64,000 nt of DNA from Pyxidicoccus sp. MSG2. GTDB lineage: Bacteria > Myxococcota > Myxococcia > Myxococcales > Myxococcaceae. Below the pieces are notes generated by a model that was not told where the DNA came from, did not search any database, and saw nothing but the letters and a program-made list of their open reading frames with translations. Numbering within the stretch: position 1 is the stretch's first letter; every line of letters starts with the position of its first letter. The stretch spans positions 12,339,001 through 12,403,000 of the forward strand of contig NZ_JAPNKC010000001.1 of NCBI RefSeq assembly GCF_026626705.1, written 5' to 3'. Below are positions 26,424 to 38,983 of the stretch, in pieces. The position numbers and the translations under genes were made by a program.

Positions 26424-26902
26424 GTGAAGAAGCGCGGCAGCCCAGGCCCCTGGGCTTCACCGCCCTGCGCCAGTGGCTCCGCCACCGGCACCCGATGATT
26501 CTGCTGGACCGCATCGTGGACCACGAGCCCGGGAAGTTCCTCGAGGCCCTCATCTCCATCTCGGGGAACCTGGACTGCATCGCGGGCCACTTCCCCGAGC
26601 GCGCCATCTACCCCGGCAGCAACCTCATCCAGGCCTTCGCCCAGGCCGGCATCATCCTCTACCAGATGAGCACGTCGCTCCTGGCGGAGGACGAGCTGAC
26701 GCTGATTGGCTCGGTGGAGAGCCGGTTCCTCCAGGTCGTCGTCCCGGGCGACCAGGTGCTGCTGCGCGTCCAGGTGAGCCGCCTGGCCGGAGGCCTCTTC
26801 GTCTACTCGGGCAAGGCGACGGTGGGCACCCGCCGCGTGGCGGCGTTCCGCGCCAGCCTCGTCCGCACCAAGGTCTCGGAGCTGGGCTCGCCGCTATGGT
26901 AG
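26372..26902 (+). CDS. FabZ/ApeI-like 3-hydroxyacyl-ACP dehydratase with Gln at the catalytic Glu position
   Basis: A 176-residue hotdog protein with the FabZ landmark HRHPMILLDRI and active-site region GHFPE...YPG. His73 matches the catalytic His, but the residue 14 further on, Glu in FabZ, is Gln87 (LIQAFAQ). The protein may be a weakened dehydratase, a different catalyst or a partner subunit. GTG 26372 has GGAGG at correct spacing, which forces the 52-base overlap with the thioesterase gene. Confidence 0.85.
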   Translation: MHSPNTQRRPQAIPLPVSEEARQPRPLGFTALRQWLRHRHPMILLDRIVDHEPGKFLEALISISGNLDCIAGHFPERAIYPGSNLIQAFAQAGIILYQMSTSLLAEDELTLIGSVESRFLQVVVPGDQVLLRVQVSRLAGGLFVYSGKATVGTRRVAAFRASLVRTKVSELGSPLW

Positions 26903-28017
26903 CGCCCGTCGCTGTGACGGGGGCCGCGTGGAGCACGGCCCTCGGCCACGGACTCGGCGACGTGTGGCGGCGGCTGCTGGCCGGCGAGCACGGCTTCGTC
27001 GAGGTGGACTCCCCGCACCGGCTGAGGAACGCGCTGGCCGCGGCCATTCCTCCACCCGGTGACGGCCCCGCGCGCCGGCTGCGGCGCCTGGCAGAGGAGA
27101 CGCTGCGCCGCGCGCTGGCCGAGGCGGGACTGGACGCGGGCGGCCCCGGCACGCGCTTCGTGCTGGGGACGAGCCTGGGGGCCTGGCTCGACGAGGCGTG
27201 CGAGCGCGAAGCGCCGCTCCACGCCTGGGCGGACGAGGTGGCCCGCACGGTGGGCGCGCGCGAGGCGCCGGTCTGCCTGTCCACTGCGTGCTCCTCGGGC
27301 TCCGATGCCATCCTGGTGGGCGCGGAGCTCATCCGCGCCGGGGCGGCGGAGGTGTGCGTCTGCGGCGGCGTGGATGTCCTCACCCCGAGCAAACGGCTGG
27401 CGCACTCGGCGCTCTCCACCATGTCCCCCACCCGGCCGCGCGCCTTCGACGCGCGGCATGACGGCATGCTGCTGGGCGAGGGCGCCGGCTTCCTCGTGCT
27501 GGAGTCCCTGGCCCATGCCCGGGAGCGCTCAGCGCCGCTGCTCGCCGTCTTCCGGGGGGCGGGCTCGGCCAACGACGCGGCGAGCATGACGTCTCCGGAC
27601 CCCGCCGCCATGGGGGCCCGGCTGGCGATGGAGCGCTCTCTCTCGGACGCCGGCGTGGCGGCGGGAGACATCGGGCTCGTCAACGCTCACGGCTCGGCCA
27701 CGCCCGCCAATGACCGCGCGGAGACGGAGGCCTTCCGCGCCGTCTTCGGGGCGGGGCCACGTCCGCTGGTCTTCGCGACGAAGGGCGCCTTCGGCCACAC
27801 CCTCGGCGCCACCGGCGCCATGGAGGCGATTGCGCTCATCCTCGGGCTGCGCGAGGGCGTGGTGCCGCCCATCGCCGGCCTGGAGCAGCCCGACGCGGAC
27901 TTCCCCTGCCCGCTCCCCATGGGCCGGCCGGTGCGGCACGAAGAGCGAATCGGCCTGAGCCTCACGCTCGGCTTCGGAGGCTTCGACACCTCGCTCGTCT
28001 TCGAGGTCCCTCGATGA
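26896..28017 (+). CDS. Beta-ketoacyl-ACP synthase (type II, KS-alpha-like)
   Basis: A 373-residue condensing enzyme with an intact Cys-His-His triad: Cys132 (STACSSGSD), His265 (NAHGSATP) and His301 (KGAFGHTLGATGA). It is somewhat shorter than FabF (about 410), mainly at the N-terminus. It should extend an acyl chain on the ACP. The start overlaps the dehydratase stop by 7 bases, and the stop overlaps the short KS-like gene by 4, suggesting a KS heterodimer. Confidence 0.92.
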   Translation: MVAPVAVTGAAWSTALGHGLGDVWRRLLAGEHGFVEVDSPHRLRNALAAAIPPPGDGPARRLRRLAEETLRRALAEAGLDAGGPGTRFVLGTSLGAWLDEACEREAPLHAWADEVARTVGAREAPVCLSTACSSGSDAILVGAELIRAGAAEVCVCGGVDVLTPSKRLAHSALSTMSPTRPRAFDARHDGMLLGEGAGFLVLESLAHARERSAPLLAVFRGAGSANDAASMTSPDPAAMGARLAMERSLSDAGVAAGDIGLVNAHGSATPANDRAETEAFRAVFGAGPRPLVFATKGAFGHTLGATGAMEAIALILGLREGVVPPIAGLEQPDADFPCPLPMGRPVRHEERIGLSLTLGFGGFDTSLVFEVPR

Positions 28018-28598
28018 GCCTGTCTCCTCACACCAAGACGTCCCTCGTGATCCGTGGCAGCGCGGCGGCATGGGGCGGTGGGCCCAATCCGTACGCGGCG
28101 CGGGTGAAGACCTCCGTGCGCTACGCGGACCCGATGGCCTGGGCCCTCGTGCTCGCCATTGGCGAGGCCACCGAGCCGCTGGGCGAGGACTTCCGGGGCG
28201 CGGTGGATCGCTGCTCGCTCATCCAGGTGGGCCCCGAGGCGCCAGCGGAGGCCTTGTCCCAGGCCGCGAGCGAGGCGCTGCGCGGCTTCGCCTCGCCCAT
28301 CCGCTTTCCCGCGGCCACCCCGAGCGCGCCCACGGGCCTGGCCTGCATCGTCCATGGCCTCCGCGGACCGACGCTCGCCCTGACCCTGCCCGTGGCGGAG
28401 GGAGCCGCCATCGCCCTGGCGCTCTCCGCCGCATGGCTCGCGCGAGGCGTCGTCGACTACGCGCTCATCGGGACGGCGGCTTCCGTGCCCGGCGGCCCGC
28501 CCCGCGCCGCCTGTGCGGTGCTCTCGCGAGGCGAGGGCCCGGGCGTCGCCCCGGCGCTCCTGGTGAAGACCCTTCTCCCCCGAGCCTCGCACCCATGA
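28014..28598 (+). CDS. Short Cys-less ketosynthase-like protein (chain-length-factor-like)
   Basis: A 194-residue protein resembling the N-terminal half of a thiolase-fold ketosynthase, as in the ApeC/'KAS-like 2' proteins of aryl-polyene clusters. No active-site Cys is found at the expected place, and the C-terminal half with the His residues is missing. It probably pairs with the KS encoded directly upstream (ATGA overlap) and sets chain length or stabilises it. Confidence 0.7.
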   Translation: MSLSPHTKTSLVIRGSAAAWGGGPNPYAARVKTSVRYADPMAWALVLAIGEATEPLGEDFRGAVDRCSLIQVGPEAPAEALSQAASEALRGFASPIRFPAATPSAPTGLACIVHGLRGPTLALTLPVAEGAAIALALSAAWLARGVVDYALIGTAASVPGGPPRAACAVLSRGEGPGVAPALLVKTLLPRASHP

Positions 28599-30004
28599 AT
28601 GAAACGACCACGGACGTGGCGGGCATCTCCCTGCCGACCATTCAAGCGTTTCTGGACCGCGTCCGGGACCTCACGGAGTCCGGAGCCCCGGCGCAGCACC
28701 CGGTGGCGCGGCTCGCGGCCTCCTGGCGGACGCACGGCCTGCGGCCGGGAGATGTCGTCCTGCTGGCCCTCCCGAACGGAGCGGAACTGCTGGCCCAGGT
28801 CTTCGCGACTCTCGCCGCGCGTGGGGTGCCCGCGCTGGTGTCTCCCTCCGCGCCCGCCGCGCGACAGCAGGCGCTCGTGGAGGCACTCCCAGCGCGCGCG
28901 CTGGTGACCATGCGCCGTCCCGCCCCCCAGGCCCTGGAGGTGGACCGTTTCACTCTCGGCGGAGCCGAGGTGGCCCTGTTCCCCGAAACGCAGACGCCGG
29001 CCGCCCGGCCCGGAGAGATGGTCCTGCTCACCTCGGGCACCTCGGGCTTCGCCAGTGGCTGCGTATTCGACCTCGATGCGCTCTTCCGGAACGCGAGCCG
29101 TCACGCGGACGCCGTCGGTCTGCGCGCCGGGGACACCGTGCTGGTGAACCTGCCGCTCTACTATTCGTACTCCATGGTGGCCCAGGCCTTTGGCTCGCTG
29201 CTGCGAGGCGCGGACCTGGTCATCAGCGGGCCCCCCTTCCAGCCCGCCGCGTACCTGCGGCTGCTGGCCGAGCACGGCGTCACCGTGTCCGCCCTGACGC
29301 CGCTGCTGGTGCGCTCGCTGCTCCAGCAGGGCGGCGCCTTCCCCGAGGGGCTGCGCTCCCTGGGCGTCGGAGGGGACGTCCTCTCTCCAGAGCACGTGAC
29401 ACGGCTGCTGCGCCAGCGGCCCCGGGGCGAGCTGTACATCACCTATGGCCTGTCCGAAGCCGGACCTCGAGTCGCCACGCTGGCAGCCCACGCCGAGCCG
29501 GCCCACCGCTTCGCCTCCGTGGGCCTGCCGCTCCCGGGGACGCAGGTGTCGCTCGTCCCCCGGGGCCCCGGCGGCCAGAAGGAGCTGCTGGTGTCCTCGG
29601 ACACGCTGATGAAGCGGCGCATCGGCTTCGTGGAGGGCGAGAAGCTGAACGCCTGGCGTGGCCCCCACCTGCTGGCCACGGGGGACATCTTCGACATCGA
29701 CGCGGAGGGCTACCTGTACTTCCAGGGACGGCTCTCCGACTTCATCGTCCGGGGCAGCGAGAAGATCTCCATGGCCTCCGTGCGCCGCCTGGCCACCACG
29801 CTTCCCGGCGTGCTCACGGCGCGCACGCAAATCGTCCCCGGCGTGGAGGGCGACGACTACGAGATGATCCTCACGGTGGCGGACGAGGGGCGCTCGATGG
29901 ACCACGTGTCCGAGGCGCTCTCCCGCCTCCTGCGGCTCGCGGAGCGCCCACGACGCATCCAGGTCGTCTCCGCGGACGGAGCCACCGCCGCGCTTCACAA
30001 GTGA
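28595..30004 (+). CDS. AMP-dependent acyl/aryl ligase (stand-alone adenylation enzyme)
   Basis: A 469-residue ANL-superfamily enzyme that activates a carboxylic acid as acyl-AMP and loads a carrier protein. The P-loop is TSGTSGFASG (146-155), lacking the usual Lys of TSGTTGxPKG. YGLSEAG (A5), GDIFDIDAEGY (A7) and GRLSDFIVRGSEKIS (A8) are clear. The chain ends ...TAALHK, the last residue falling where the A10 catalytic Lys is expected. It may supply the starter for the ACP or the first PCP of the NRPS. ATGA overlap with the preceding gene. Confidence 0.88.
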   Translation: MNETTTDVAGISLPTIQAFLDRVRDLTESGAPAQHPVARLAASWRTHGLRPGDVVLLALPNGAELLAQVFATLAARGVPALVSPSAPAARQQALVEALPARALVTMRRPAPQALEVDRFTLGGAEVALFPETQTPAARPGEMVLLTSGTSGFASGCVFDLDALFRNASRHADAVGLRAGDTVLVNLPLYYSYSMVAQAFGSLLRGADLVISGPPFQPAAYLRLLAEHGVTVSALTPLLVRSLLQQGGAFPEGLRSLGVGGDVLSPEHVTRLLRQRPRGELYITYGLSEAGPRVATLAAHAEPAHRFASVGLPLPGTQVSLVPRGPGGQKELLVSSDTLMKRRIGFVEGEKLNAWRGPHLLATGDIFDIDAEGYLYFQGRLSDFIVRGSEKISMASVRRLATTLPGVLTARTQIVPGVEGDDYEMILTVADEGRSMDHVSEALSRLLRLAERPRRIQVVSADGATAALHK

Positions 30005-30067
30005 GCCGGTGACGCCACGCGTGCCGCGGTCTCCCCAAACCTGTCTCAAACAGTGAAGGACTCCTCG

Positions 30068-34887
<4,820 letters not shown>

Positions 34888-34891
<4 letters not shown>

Positions 34892-34953
34892 GCCAGCCGC
34901 CCCACGCGGAGGCACTCCTCGTTGACGAGCTTGTCCTTTCCATGCTCGCGTGA
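34888..34953 (+). CDS. Possible 21-codon coupled ORF or truncated next gene of the operon
   Basis: GTG 34888 overlaps the NRPS stop (GTGA), the same coupling style used within the operon, and opens a 21-codon frame (AEALLVDELVLSML near its end) that stops at 34953. It could be a leader-like peptide, the stump of a deleted downstream gene, or chance. Codon usage is only weakly biased. Confidence 0.25.
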
Positions 34954-35249
34954 CCTCCGCAGTCTGGAGCACCATCTCTCGCCACGAAGCACGACGATCA
35001 CGATTCTGTCCCTCGCGTGACGCCGCGCTCCAGCTCCTCAGAGGGTGCCAGGTCCTGGTCGCCGGCGGCCGCGTCCGCGCCTTGAAACCGCGCTCCCAGT
35101 CCTGGCCGTCATGCACCTCCTGACTGGGTGCTCCGCCACTCCCCACCGAGTTGTCACCGACCCGATGGGGCCTCGCGTGCACGCGTGTCCCGCGTGCGGT
35201 GGTGGGCGAAGTGGCTGAGCGGGATTCGTGGAATATTGCCAGAGGAACC
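34892..35249. other. Gap after the NRPS
   Basis: About 360 bp. Apart from the short GTGA-linked frame I see no gene, no thioesterase remnant and no strong terminator. The right end probably holds the histidine kinase promoter and may include its true N-terminus, since the kinase frame is open back to a TTG at 35151. Confidence 0.5.
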
Positions 35250-37178
35250 GTGCTGGACTTCGGGAGCGGATGGAGGCGCCGGTCCCGAGGAGGCATCGTT
35301 TTGACCCTGGCGGCATTGATCTCCATCGTCAGCACCTGTCTGGGGCTCGTGGTGGCTGCGCTTGGCTTCGGCTTCTCGAGCGCGCCTGGCTGGAGGGACC
35401 AACGGCTGCCCGCCTGGAGCGCGCTGATGCTGAGCGGCTACTCGGCCACCAACTCCGTCGGCTCCATGTCCGGCACGTCCGACGCCCTGGTGGTGCTGTG
35501 TTCCCGCGGGTCCATGATCTTCGCCACGCTGTTCTGTGCCTGCTGGGTGGCGCACGGCGCGCTGTCCATGGAGGGGCGCTACAAGGTGCTGGACCGGGTC
35601 CTGCTGGTCCTGCTGGGGCTGGTGGCCCTCCTCACCCCGTGGCCGGGCATCGTCTACACCTCGGAGGTGGTCTTCTTCGAGGAGCCCTGGCTGAAGCTGA
35701 TCTACCGGACGCTCAAGCCTACCTTGCTGGGCAACGCGGCCCTCGTCTTCCTCTGCGTCTGCCTCCTCGTTCCCCTGGTGCGCTTCGGGCGCGCCTGGTG
35801 GCGCGGGACGGCCGACGTCGGCCCGGTGTTCCTGGGCCTGGCCCTCAACCTCCCCGCCGCCGTCAACGACAGCCTCGTCGTGGCGGGAGTCATCACCACC
35901 CCGTTCCTGACGGAGGTCAGCCTCATGACCCTCGTGGCGCTCCTGGGTGTGCAGATGACCCGTCGCTTCGTGGCCAACGCGAAGTCGCTGGCGGAGCTCC
36001 GGGTGGCGCTGGAGGAGAAGGTGTCCCAGCGCTCGACGGAGCTGACCCGGATGCAGGCGGACCTGATGCGCCACGAGAAGCTCGCGGCCATCGGGCAGCT
36101 GGCGGCGGGAGTGGCCCACGAAATCAACAACCCCAGCGCCGCCGTGGCGGCCAACCTCCGTTACCTGCGAGAGGAGCTGGCCGGTGGCCGGCTGCCGGAG
36201 GACAGCGGGGTGTGCATCGAGGAGTCGCTCGCGAGCGTGCAACAGATCAGCCGCATCGTGCGCCAACTGCTCGACGCGGGAAGGGCCGCGGCCGCTCCCG
36301 TGCCCACCGGCTCCCACGAGGTCGCCAGCGCGGCGGACGCGGCCCTGGCCACGGTGCGGGCTGCCAACACGCGGCCCATCACCTTCTCCATGAAGGTGCC
36401 CCGAGGGCTGTACACCGTGGGCAGCCAGGACCTGCTCGAGCAGGTTCTCGTCAACCTCATGTCCAATGCCATCCAGGCCATCTCCCCCGACAGGATGGAT
36501 GGAGAGGTCCGCGTGGAGGCCCTGCGCGACGGGGCCACGGTCCGCATCCGGGTGTCCGACAACGGCGTGGGCATGTCCCAGAACGTGCAGCAGCGCCTCT
36601 TCGAACCCTTCTTCACCACCAAGGGACCGGGGATGGGAACGGGGCTGGGGCTGTCCGTGTCGCTGGGTCTGCTGCGCACGATTGAAGGCACCATCCACGT
36701 GGAGAGCACGCCAGGTCAGGGGAGCACCTTCACCGTCGAGCTGGGCTGTGCCTCCCCGCCGCTGGCACCGCCCGCTCCCGTGGCGGTCTCGGAGCCCCGG
36801 GCCCGACCGAGACTGCTGCTGGTGGACGACGAGCGGAGCGTGCGCGAAGCACTGCGCCGTACGCTGCGGGGCCACTTCGAGGTGACGCTGGCCAGCAGCC
36901 CCTCGGAGGCACTGCGGCACGTGGAGGGGCCGGGCGGCTTCGACGTGGTGCTCTGCGACATGACGATGCCGGAGGGCGGAGGGCCGGCCTTCCACCGCGA
37001 GCTGTGCGCGCGGGACGTTTCGCTCGCCCGGCGCACCGTCTTCTACACGGGGGGCGTGACGTCCACGGAGGCGCGCGACTTCGTCGCCCGCTACCCGCTC
37101 CCGGTGCTGGAGAAGCCCCTCGACCTTGGCGCCTTCCTGAAGCTGGTCAACGAGGTGATGCCCGCCGGCTCCTCATGA
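35250..37178 (+). CDS. Membrane-bound hybrid histidine kinase with C-terminal receiver
   Basis: About 642 residues. The first ~240 form a multi-helix membrane sensor of unknown ligand (six or seven hydrophobic segments). A short coiled coil leads to the HisKA domain, with phospho-acceptor His290 in GVAHEINNP, and an HATPase domain with DNGVGM and GTGLGLSVS. A receiver domain follows (LLLVDDE start, phospho-acceptor Asp570 in LCDMTMP). The HEINNP form and C-terminal receiver resemble NtrB-like hybrid kinases common in myxobacteria. GTG 35250 (AGAGGA just upstream) is a choice; GTG 35211 or TTG 35151 are alternatives. No response regulator is adjacent. Confidence 0.88.
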   Translation: MLDFGSGWRRRSRGGIVLTLAALISIVSTCLGLVVAALGFGFSSAPGWRDQRLPAWSALMLSGYSATNSVGSMSGTSDALVVLCSRGSMIFATLFCACWVAHGALSMEGRYKVLDRVLLVLLGLVALLTPWPGIVYTSEVVFFEEPWLKLIYRTLKPTLLGNAALVFLCVCLLVPLVRFGRAWWRGTADVGPVFLGLALNLPAAVNDSLVVAGVITTPFLTEVSLMTLVALLGVQMTRRFVANAKSLAELRVALEEKVSQRSTELTRMQADLMRHEKLAAIGQLAAGVAHEINNPSAAVAANLRYLREELAGGRLPEDSGVCIEESLASVQQISRIVRQLLDAGRAAAAPVPTGSHEVASAADAALATVRAANTRPITFSMKVPRGLYTVGSQDLLEQVLVNLMSNAIQAISPDRMDGEVRVEALRDGATVRIRVSDNGVGMSQNVQQRLFEPFFTTKGPGMGTGLGLSVSLGLLRTIEGTIHVESTPGQGSTFTVELGCASPPLAPPAPVAVSEPRARPRLLLVDDERSVREALRRTLRGHFEVTLASSPSEALRHVEGPGGFDVVLCDMTMPEGGGPAFHRELCARDVSLARRTVFYTGGVTSTEARDFVARYPLPVLEKPLDLGAFLKLVNEVMPAGSS

Positions 37179-37213
37179 GGTCAGGGCTGCGTATCCCGCC
37201 ATCTTGCGGAACG

Positions 37214-37229
37214 CGGGGGGCTGCCCCCG
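37214..37229 (+). terminator. Candidate hairpin after the histidine kinase
   Basis: CGGGGG (37214-37219) and CCCCCG (37224-37229) form a strong 6-bp stem with a 4-base loop, 35 bp after the stop. There is no T-run. Confidence 0.35.
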
Positions 37230-37390
37230 AACTCCACGTTCGCGCGGGACGCGCCGCGTGCGCCCGGAACGCACGGGCGCCTTCCCTCACGACGTAACCC
37301 CTTGGACTGTCGTGGCCGGGAGGCCGGTACGGCTCGTGCACTGGCGCGGGCGCACCAGGCACCCGCTGTTCCCGAATCGGAGAAGACCTC

Positions 37391-38902
37391 ATGGAACTCG
37401 ACTCGCTGCGCGGCGGCGTCTCCGCCACCACCCAGGCTACCGCCCCGCTCGACATCTCGAAGGCCGCCACGGGTAACTATTATTATGGCGAGCTGTATTA
37501 CGTGAAGGTGCGGTCCATCCATGGCACGTCAGGGGACCGGAAGTTCTTGGGCTGGCTGGGGCTCGGCTCGAAAGATGGCTACTCGAGCTATATCGACCCG
37601 AATGCAACCCCGCCGCACGACAGGGTATTGGCGGTTCAGTGGGTGGGCCTGGCCACGGATGGCACTTCACCGAATCACGAACAACCCAACAGCGGCGCGG
37701 CACAGGCGTCCACACCGAGATACCTGCGCGCCCTCAACTACCCCGGCGGAGCGCGTTTTCTGGGCGGCTCGGGAAACAACGGCTTCTATTGCTACTGGCA
37801 GGAAGGCGACGGCACCGGTGGGCCGGGCGGAACCTATGAGTTGACGCTGATCCCCGTGCCCGACTCCAACGAGTTCCTCGTCCGCCGCCACAGTGACAAT
37901 GGCCCCGTCTATACCTATGACGACTACTACATGGGGTACTGGAAGTCCGGCAACGAGTTCGAAATAACGTTTGAGTTCATTCCGACCGCCGCCTTCAGTG
38001 CAAAGCATGAAAACTGGATGGGCGACCACAACGCCACGATTGGCGCGCGTCACCTGTCGGAGATTGTCATCCCCGGGAGCCACGATGCTGGCTGCAGCCG
38101 TATCCGCCGAACTCTGGGCAATGTGACGAGCCAGACCCAGGGGCTGGAGATCTACGATCAGCTGATGGCAGGATCACGCTACTTCGATCTGCGGGCCTGG
38201 CAGGACACGGACAACATCTGGAAGATCTATCATGGCAAGGACTGGTCAACCGTCACCTTGCAGGATGCGGTCGACCAGTTGAGCACCTTCCTGGGGAAAC
38301 ACCCCCGGGAGGTCGTGATGGCCTCGCTGTTGCTCGAGGACCAACCCGGCGTCTTCGATAACAAGCTGAAGGCCGCCTGGGAGCTGGTGTTCGACAAGCT
38401 CCACCCCTACCACCTGAACAGCGAAGATCAGAACGGCGCACCGCGGGACTTCTCCAGGCTCACTCCGAACTTCCTGCAAAGCCTCGGCAAGAATCTCCTG
38501 CTCTTCTCCTGGGGGCAGGCCCAGTCCTGGACCTACACGAACAGCGCCAGGCAGCAGATATTGGCGTCCCCCTGGAGCTCTGGACCCGGAACGCACATGG
38601 ATCTCGACGGGGTGTTCCTCGACAACGCAGCGGCCACCGCGCAAGACATCTATGCCGCCTACCAGAATTACACCCGGCCGCAGGGCGCCTGCTGGATCCT
38701 GCACACCAATACGCCCTGGCAGTTCAAGCTGGCCGCTGACTCGCTCTACGCGAAGCACTTCAGGAACACCCCTCCGTTGGTCGCCTATTTCAAATCCGGA
38801 AACATCGCCCGGCCCAAGGCGAACATCATCAACATCGACTATGTCGGCGACGTCGTGAATGGCTCCAATCTGGTTGAAGCCGTCATCATGAGCAACCTCT
38901 GA
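37391..38902 (+). CDS. Phosphatidylinositol-specific phospholipase C-like protein
   Basis: A 503-residue protein. Residues about 30-200 form a beta-rich N-terminal domain of unknown role. Residues about 215-500 match the bacterial PI-PLC X domain: IPGSHDAG with general base His231, a SRYFDLRAW strand, and IYHGKD with His281. The two His are 50 residues apart, as in the Bacillus enzyme. It would cleave phosphatidylinositol or a related head group. No signal peptide is visible. GC is lower than usual here (about 58% in one line counted). ATG 37391 has GGAG upstream. Confidence 0.87.
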   Translation: MELDSLRGGVSATTQATAPLDISKAATGNYYYGELYYVKVRSIHGTSGDRKFLGWLGLGSKDGYSSYIDPNATPPHDRVLAVQWVGLATDGTSPNHEQPNSGAAQASTPRYLRALNYPGGARFLGGSGNNGFYCYWQEGDGTGGPGGTYELTLIPVPDSNEFLVRRHSDNGPVYTYDDYYMGYWKSGNEFEITFEFIPTAAFSAKHENWMGDHNATIGARHLSEIVIPGSHDAGCSRIRRTLGNVTSQTQGLEIYDQLMAGSRYFDLRAWQDTDNIWKIYHGKDWSTVTLQDAVDQLSTFLGKHPREVVMASLLLEDQPGVFDNKLKAAWELVFDKLHPYHLNSEDQNGAPRDFSRLTPNFLQSLGKNLLLFSWGQAQSWTYTNSARQQILASPWSSGPGTHMDLDGVFLDNAAATAQDIYAAYQNYTRPQGACWILHTNTPWQFKLAADSLYAKHFRNTPPLVAYFKSGNIARPKANIINIDYVGDVVNGSNLVEAVIMSNL

Positions 38903-38934
38903 GTGACCAACGGGGGGAGCGTGCTGACCATCGG

Positions 38935-38970
38935 TCTCGGTTTCTCGCGCAGGAGGAACGAGGACCGAGA
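38935..38970. terminator. Weak inverted repeat between convergent genes
   Basis: TCTCGGT (38935-38941) pairs with ACCGAGA (38964-38970) around a 22-base loop between the convergent PI-PLC and LysM genes. It might serve as a bidirectional terminator. Confidence 0.3.
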
Positions 38971-38983
38971 GCAGGGACAACGC

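Noticed and set aside
34892..35249. Search for a missing NRPS thioesterase or its remnant
   Set aside because: No GxSxG motif or alpha/beta-hydrolase pattern appears in any frame.
35151..35249. Longer N-terminus for the histidine kinase from TTG 35151
   Set aside because: No ribosome binding site and no membrane segment in the extra part; kept only as an alternative start.
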